Shown here in pieces: positions 60,732-64,000 of a stretch of 64,000 nt of DNA (positions are counted from its first letter, which is position 1; the number at the start of each line of letters is the position of its first letter). The translations under genes and the position numbers were made by a program. The DNA comes from Parvibaculum sp039973015 (GTDB lineage: Bacteria; Pseudomonadota; Alphaproteobacteria; Parvibaculales; Parvibaculaceae): NCBI RefSeq assembly GCF_039973015.1, contig NZ_JBDWLT010000002.1, positions 62,001 through 126,000 on the forward strand, in the 5' to 3' direction. The notes beneath the pieces were generated by a model that was not told the DNA's origin, made no database searches, and saw only the letters and a list, made by a program, of their open reading frames with translations.

Positions 60732-61628
60732 TCAGGCGGCGCTTGCCGCTTCCGCCGGGGCTTCGCCATGTGCGCTCTTCCACTCGGCGACGAGTTCCCG
60801 ATTGTCGTGCATCCAGGGGTGGAAGCTCGGGCGGAACCAGTCGAGATAGGCCGGGATCGACTTCCAGAGCGGCCCGGGATTGATCCAGAGATAGTGGAAG
60901 ATCCGGCCCCATGCGCGCGGGCTCCATTGCAGCCGGTCGGCTTTAAGGAGATCGCGGATGTGAAGCGTGAGGTTGATGTTGAAGAAGATCGTCGCCATGA
61001 GCAGCGAGCGTGTGCGCAGGAGATAGAAGGTGACGGGGTTCGTGATGGCTTTCAGGACGTCGAAGGCAACCGCCTTGTGTTCCGTCTCCTCAACCGCGTG
61101 CCACATCCAGAGCTCGTATTCCTCCGGTGACGCGTGACGGCCGAAGGTTTCGCGCTCACGAAGAAGATGATCGGCGAGAACGGCCGTGAAATGTTCGAGT
61201 GCGACGGTCTGGCCGAGCTGCGCCTTTTTCGGCATCAGCATCCGGGCGAGGTTTTGCATCCGCGCCGTGCGGCGTTCGAGCTTGTCCATTGGATAGCCCT
61301 GGGCGGCGACGCGGTCGTTATAGGACTGATGTTCGCGCGAATGGATGGCTTCCTGGCCGAGGAATTCCTTGATCTCGCCCTGCAGCTTCGGGTCGGTGAT
61401 CTTGTGCTTCTGATAGCGCACCGTGTCGCAGAAGAAGCGCTCGCCGGCGGGAAACATTGCCGAGAGGGCGTTGAAATAGGCGGTGATGGCCGGGTCGCCG
61501 TCATACCAGCTCTTCCGTTCGCCGGCCTGGAACTGCCGGTTACGTATGGTGAAGGCAAGCTGGCTTCCGCTCTGGCTCGGGGCGGCAGCGGCGGACGCAG
61601 GGGCAGCAGATGTGGGGGCGGCGGACAT
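60732..61628 (-). CDS. PF10118-type ferritin-like protein (annotated as metal-dependent hydrolase)
   Basis: The 298-residue protein has carboxylate-histidine motifs of a di-metal ferritin-like fold: FLGQEAIHSREHQSYN near residue 95 and MWHAVEETEHKAVAFDVL near 175. It also has an Ala/Ser-rich N-terminus and a hydrophobic helix near 205. The usual name metal-dependent hydrolase is not backed by a known reaction. It is convergent with the MBL gene, three bases apart. Confidence 0.83.
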   Translation of the reverse strand: MSAAPTSAAPASAAAAPSQSGSQLAFTIRNRQFQAGERKSWYDGDPAITAYFNALSAMFPAGERFFCDTVRYQKHKITDPKLQGEIKEFLGQEAIHSREHQSYNDRVAAQGYPMDKLERRTARMQNLARMLMPKKAQLGQTVALEHFTAVLADHLLRERETFGRHASPEEYELWMWHAVEETEHKAVAFDVLKAITNPVTFYLLRTRSLLMATIFFNINLTLHIRDLLKADRLQWSPRAWGRIFHYLWINPGPLWKSIPAYLDWFRPSFHPWMHDNRELVAEWKSAHGEAPAEAASAA

Positions 61629-61802
61629 TGGGGGGCTCCTCTTCCCGTCATTTGTACCCTACATTTTTGTCAGCGACCGCCTATCTTCAATGCCACGTTA
61701 CAAAATCTCACAAAAGAGACGCCGGAATTTGGTCCTCGTGACCGTATCTCAGCACGGCAAAGGCTTTGGCGGCGTTTATCGGAAAGGGAGCACGCGGTAT
61801 TC

Positions 61803-62099
61803 ATGAAGATCAAGGTGGGGAAATACCGCATTCCGGTGCCCAAGAGCCGTGCGGGCCGCATCGGCGCAGGCGTTACGCTCGTCATTCTGGGGTTCATTCC
61901 CGGTCCGCCCGGGCCTGGCGCAATCCCTCTCGGCCTGACCATTCTCACGCTGGATCACCCGCGCGGCCGCCGCTGGCGCCGGGTCACCATCGTTTGGGCT
62001 GGCCGGCGCTGGCAGGCATCCAAGGAAAAAAGAGAAATGCGCCGCACTGCAAAGCGCGACGCATCGGTTGTTCCGGGAGCCTCGGAGCCTGAAGTTTGA
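61803..62099 (+). CDS. Small PGPGW-like membrane protein
   Basis: The 98-residue protein has one hydrophobic region with LVILGFIPGPPGPGAIPLGL then TILTLDHPRGRRWRR. This resembles the PGPGW transmembrane family, in which a proline-glycine turn links two short helices. A basic tail follows. ATG 61803 is chosen by family length. It is convergent with the WbaP-type gene, three bases apart. Confidence 0.7.
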   Translation: MKIKVGKYRIPVPKSRAGRIGAGVTLVILGFIPGPPGPGAIPLGLTILTLDHPRGRRWRRVTIVWAGRRWQASKEKREMRRTAKRDASVVPGASEPEV

Positions 62100-62102
62100 G
62101 CT

Positions 62103-63668
62103 TCAGCAGGCGCCACGGCGAAGGAGCACGGCCGGGAAGGTTTTGAACATGATGGCGATATCCTGCCAGAGCGACCAGTTCTTCACATACCAGGCATCGA
62201 GTTCGACACGGCGCATATAGGTTGTCTCGTTGCGGCCGCTCACCTGCCAGAGGCCGGTGATGCCGGGTTTGGCGGCGAGGTAGTATTCGGCATCCTCGCC
62301 ATAGCGCAGCACTTCCGCATAGGTGACGGGGCGCGGGCCGACGAGGCTCATTTCGCCGCGGATCACGTTCAGGAGCTGCGGCAGTTCGTCGAGGCTCGTC
62401 TTGCGCAGGAACTCACCGACCGCCGTTACGCGCGGATCGTTGCGGAGCTTCTGGTCGCGGGCCCATTCGGCGGCGCGCAGCGGATCGTTTTCAAGCACGC
62501 TCTTCAGGATCGCATCGCTGTCCACATGCATGGTGCGGAACTTTCGGCAATGGAACTCGCGGCCCTTTTCGCCCACGCGGCGATGGCCGAAGAAGGCCGG
62601 ACCGCCGTCGAGACGGATCAGGAGGGAAACGGCCCAGAAGAAGGGAAGCAGTGTGAGGAACGCGGCGCTCGCAACAACGAGGTCGAAGCTGCGCTTCATC
62701 AGGCGCGCCATCGGGCGGTTGAGATTGTCGGCCAGCGTCAGCATGACGAGGTCGTGGCTGAAGAAATTACCCACTTCGAGCGCCAGCGCGCCGATACCCT
62801 TCACAGGCGGGACGATGGAGAAGGCGATGCGGGCGCGGTGCAGCGCACGCAGGATGTTGTCGAGGCTCGCCATTTCTTCCGGCGAGGGGGCGAGGACGAC
62901 GAAGCGCGCACCGTGCTTCTCGCAAGCGAGTTTCAGTGCGGCGGAAAGCTGGCCGCCCGCGCGGTAGAGAAGGCTAGAGGGATCGGACGCATTGCGGTCG
63001 GCGGTGAGTTCGGCAAGGTCCAGTGTGCCCGCGACTTCGTAGCCGAGATAGGGCTCGTCCTCGAGCACCTGTGCGGCTTCGGCGGCGTTCTCGCGCGAGC
63101 CGATAATGAGGACGGGAGCGGTCCAGCTGCCGTACCGCTTCAGGACATGTCTCATCCCGATACGGGCCATCGGCACGAAAAGGAGCGCCCAGAGCCAGGC
63201 CTGAAGCATCCAGAGACGGGAGAAGTAGTCCTTCGCAATGTACTGCAGGAAGCCGTCGACCAGTGCGACGAGGGCAATCGCCTTAACGATTTCCTTGGCC
63301 TCGGCCCAGAAGGGCGTGCGCTTCGAATAGTGGCCCTTCGCCGCCCACCACAGGATCGGCAGCATGGCAAGGAAGCCGATGCGGATGATGCGGCTCATCA
63401 GCTCGCCGGCTTCCAAAGCCGCGAATTCCGTATTCAGAACCTGCACATTGATGCCGAACGCAATCGAACCGGCGACAAGCTGGGCGAGAGCCAGCGCGCC
63501 GAGATCGCCCATCAGCAGCATGAAGCGGTCGGCCAGCGGGGTCAGGCGCGTGCCCGTGGAGGGGCTTGTGGAATTAACGCTTTCGAAGCCGGCAAAGCCG
63601 GTTCCGGTGACGGGGGTCACGCTTTCGAAAGCCTGTATTTCGTTGTTCAGTGCGGTCACGATACTCAC
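62103..63668 (-). CDS. Undecaprenyl-phosphate hexose-1-phosphate transferase (WbaP/WcaJ type)
   Basis: The 521-residue protein has five N-terminal membrane segments, a CoA-binding-like middle domain (APVLIIGSRENAAEAAQVLE) and the C-terminal sugar-transferase domain. That domain shows FFGHRRVGEKGREFHCRKFR, RKTSLDELPQLLNVIRGEMS, GPRPVTYAEV and KPGITGLWQVSGRNETTY. It primes lipid-linked glycan synthesis. The start is a GTG at 63668. It is a second enzyme of this class, 31 kb from the one at 29741. Confidence 0.93.
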   Translation of the reverse strand: MSIVTALNNEIQAFESVTPVTGTGFAGFESVNSTSPSTGTRLTPLADRFMLLMGDLGALALAQLVAGSIAFGINVQVLNTEFAALEAGELMSRIIRIGFLAMLPILWWAAKGHYSKRTPFWAEAKEIVKAIALVALVDGFLQYIAKDYFSRLWMLQAWLWALLFVPMARIGMRHVLKRYGSWTAPVLIIGSRENAAEAAQVLEDEPYLGYEVAGTLDLAELTADRNASDPSSLLYRAGGQLSAALKLACEKHGARFVVLAPSPEEMASLDNILRALHRARIAFSIVPPVKGIGALALEVGNFFSHDLVMLTLADNLNRPMARLMKRSFDLVVASAAFLTLLPFFWAVSLLIRLDGGPAFFGHRRVGEKGREFHCRKFRTMHVDSDAILKSVLENDPLRAAEWARDQKLRNDPRVTAVGEFLRKTSLDELPQLLNVIRGEMSLVGPRPVTYAEVLRYGEDAEYYLAAKPGITGLWQVSGRNETTYMRRVELDAWYVKNWSLWQDIAIMFKTFPAVLLRRGAC

Positions 63669-63805
63669 GCCAACTTGTGTCCGAATGCGACAGTTGACGG
63701 AGAGGTCGCAAGGAGCGCGCCATCCCGCTTTGTCCCGTTTTGAGCGGGCGAACAGGGTAAATACAGTCTTAAAACCAGCAGAGGTTTAGTGTGGAGGCAG
63801 CGGTA

Positions 63806-64000
63806 TTATCCGGTGGCGGATGATGCGAAGAGCGCACGAATATCCGCGCGGAGGATTTCGCCGAGCGCGGCAAGGATCCTCATATTCGCGCGTAAACGCC
63901 GGTCGAAGCGGGGTGCATCCTGCCGCTGCGTACCGCTTACCGGGATTTGCCGGAATGGTGTGCCCCGGCGAAGCGAGTTGATTGCGAGCTCCGTGCCGAT
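63806..64000 (-). CDS. 3' end of an unidentified gene (cut by window edge)
   Basis: A 64-codon open frame enters from the window edge and ends with TAA at 63806-63808. Its basic helical tail (DAPRFDRRLRANMRILAALG) resembles the ends of GT2-type glycosyltransferases of polysaccharide loci, but this is only an impression from a short piece. It lies 137 bases upstream of the WbaP-type gene, in the same direction. Confidence 0.5.
   Translation of the reverse strand: MGTELAINSLRRGTPFRQIPVSGTQRQDAPRFDRRLRANMRILAALGEILRADIRALFASSATG

Noticed and set aside
61134..61802. Plus-strand extension upstream of the PGPGW-like gene
   Set aside because: It is antisense to the PF10118 gene; only the last 98 codons from 61803 look like a protein.
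62526..63743. 405-codon plus-strand open frame opposite the WbaP-type gene
   Set aside because: It is an antisense shadow of a well-supported transferase gene, low in hydrophobic order and without a domain.
1..64000. CRISPR array or rRNA/tRNA genes
   Set aside because: No regularly spaced identical repeats with unique spacers, no rRNA sequence and no convincing tRNA cloverleaf were seen in the window.

Overview
The window looks like a GC-rich alphaproteobacterial chromosome, probably Hyphomicrobiales or a Parvibaculum-like lineage. That placement is an inference from codon use, the LuxR/LuxI and PhyH genes, the bactofilin, the PF10118 ferritin-like protein and the style of the insertion sequences; no rRNA or tRNA gene was seen to confirm it. 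Gene density is high up to about 38 kb and becomes patchy between 40 and 60 kb.

Bases 1-26.7 kb form a surface-polysaccharide (O-antigen or capsule) cluster read entirely on the minus strand, so transcription runs from right to left. Its parts are dTDP-rhamnose synthesis (rfbA partial, rfbD, rfbB, rfbC), a string of glycosyltransferases, a candidate Wzy polymerase and Wzx flippase, and a dTDP-3-acylamino-3,6-dideoxyhexose module (aminotransferase, FdtD/WxcM-like isomerase fusion, GNAT). At the right end (21.1-26.7 kb) is a decaprenyl-phosphoryl-arabinose module: HAD-UbiA, GtrA, DprE1, DprE2 and an AftB-like GT-C enzyme. At least twelve neighbours overlap by exactly four bases (ATGA or GTGA), so most of the cluster is translationally coupled. 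A methyltransferase and two kinase-like proteins sit among the glycosyltransferases.

The arabinose module is bracketed by insertion-sequence debris. On its left is an IS3-family element with a frameshifted orfB, next to the 3' end of an IS256-type transposase gene. On its right is the 5' end of an IS256-type transposase gene, split by an intact IS5-family element. Beyond that lie the wrecks of a second rfbB and rfbC, then an initiating sugar-phosphate transferase, ugd and galU. From 33.9 to 38.3 kb the plus strand carries gmd, a UDP-glucuronate-epimerase-like gene, manC and a VanZ-like gene.

Bases 38.5-59.7 kb are an accessory region: Rad52 and Gp157 phage-type recombination genes, small HTH regulators, a thermonuclease gene frameshifted in a G8 tract, a lipoprotein/PH-domain pair, a quorum-sensing operon (LuxR, LuxI, PhyH dioxygenase, divergent LuxI-like protein), a tyrosine recombinase, a terminase large subunit, a DUF5681 protein with a histone-H1-like repeat tail, a ParB-methyltransferase fusion and a bactofilin. 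No capsid or tail genes are visible. Several non-coding stretches here carry tandem or inverted repeats.

Bases 59.9-64 kb return to ordinary chromosomal genes: an MBL-fold hydrolase, a PF10118 protein, a PGPGW-like small membrane protein, a second WbaP-type initiating transferase, and the 3' end of a further gene.

The two observations most worth following are the arabinose-donor module inside a Gram-negative polysaccharide locus with its IS256 brackets, and the LuxI-PhyH-LuxI-like operon, which suggests an acyl-homoserine-lactone-type signal with an extra oxidation step.
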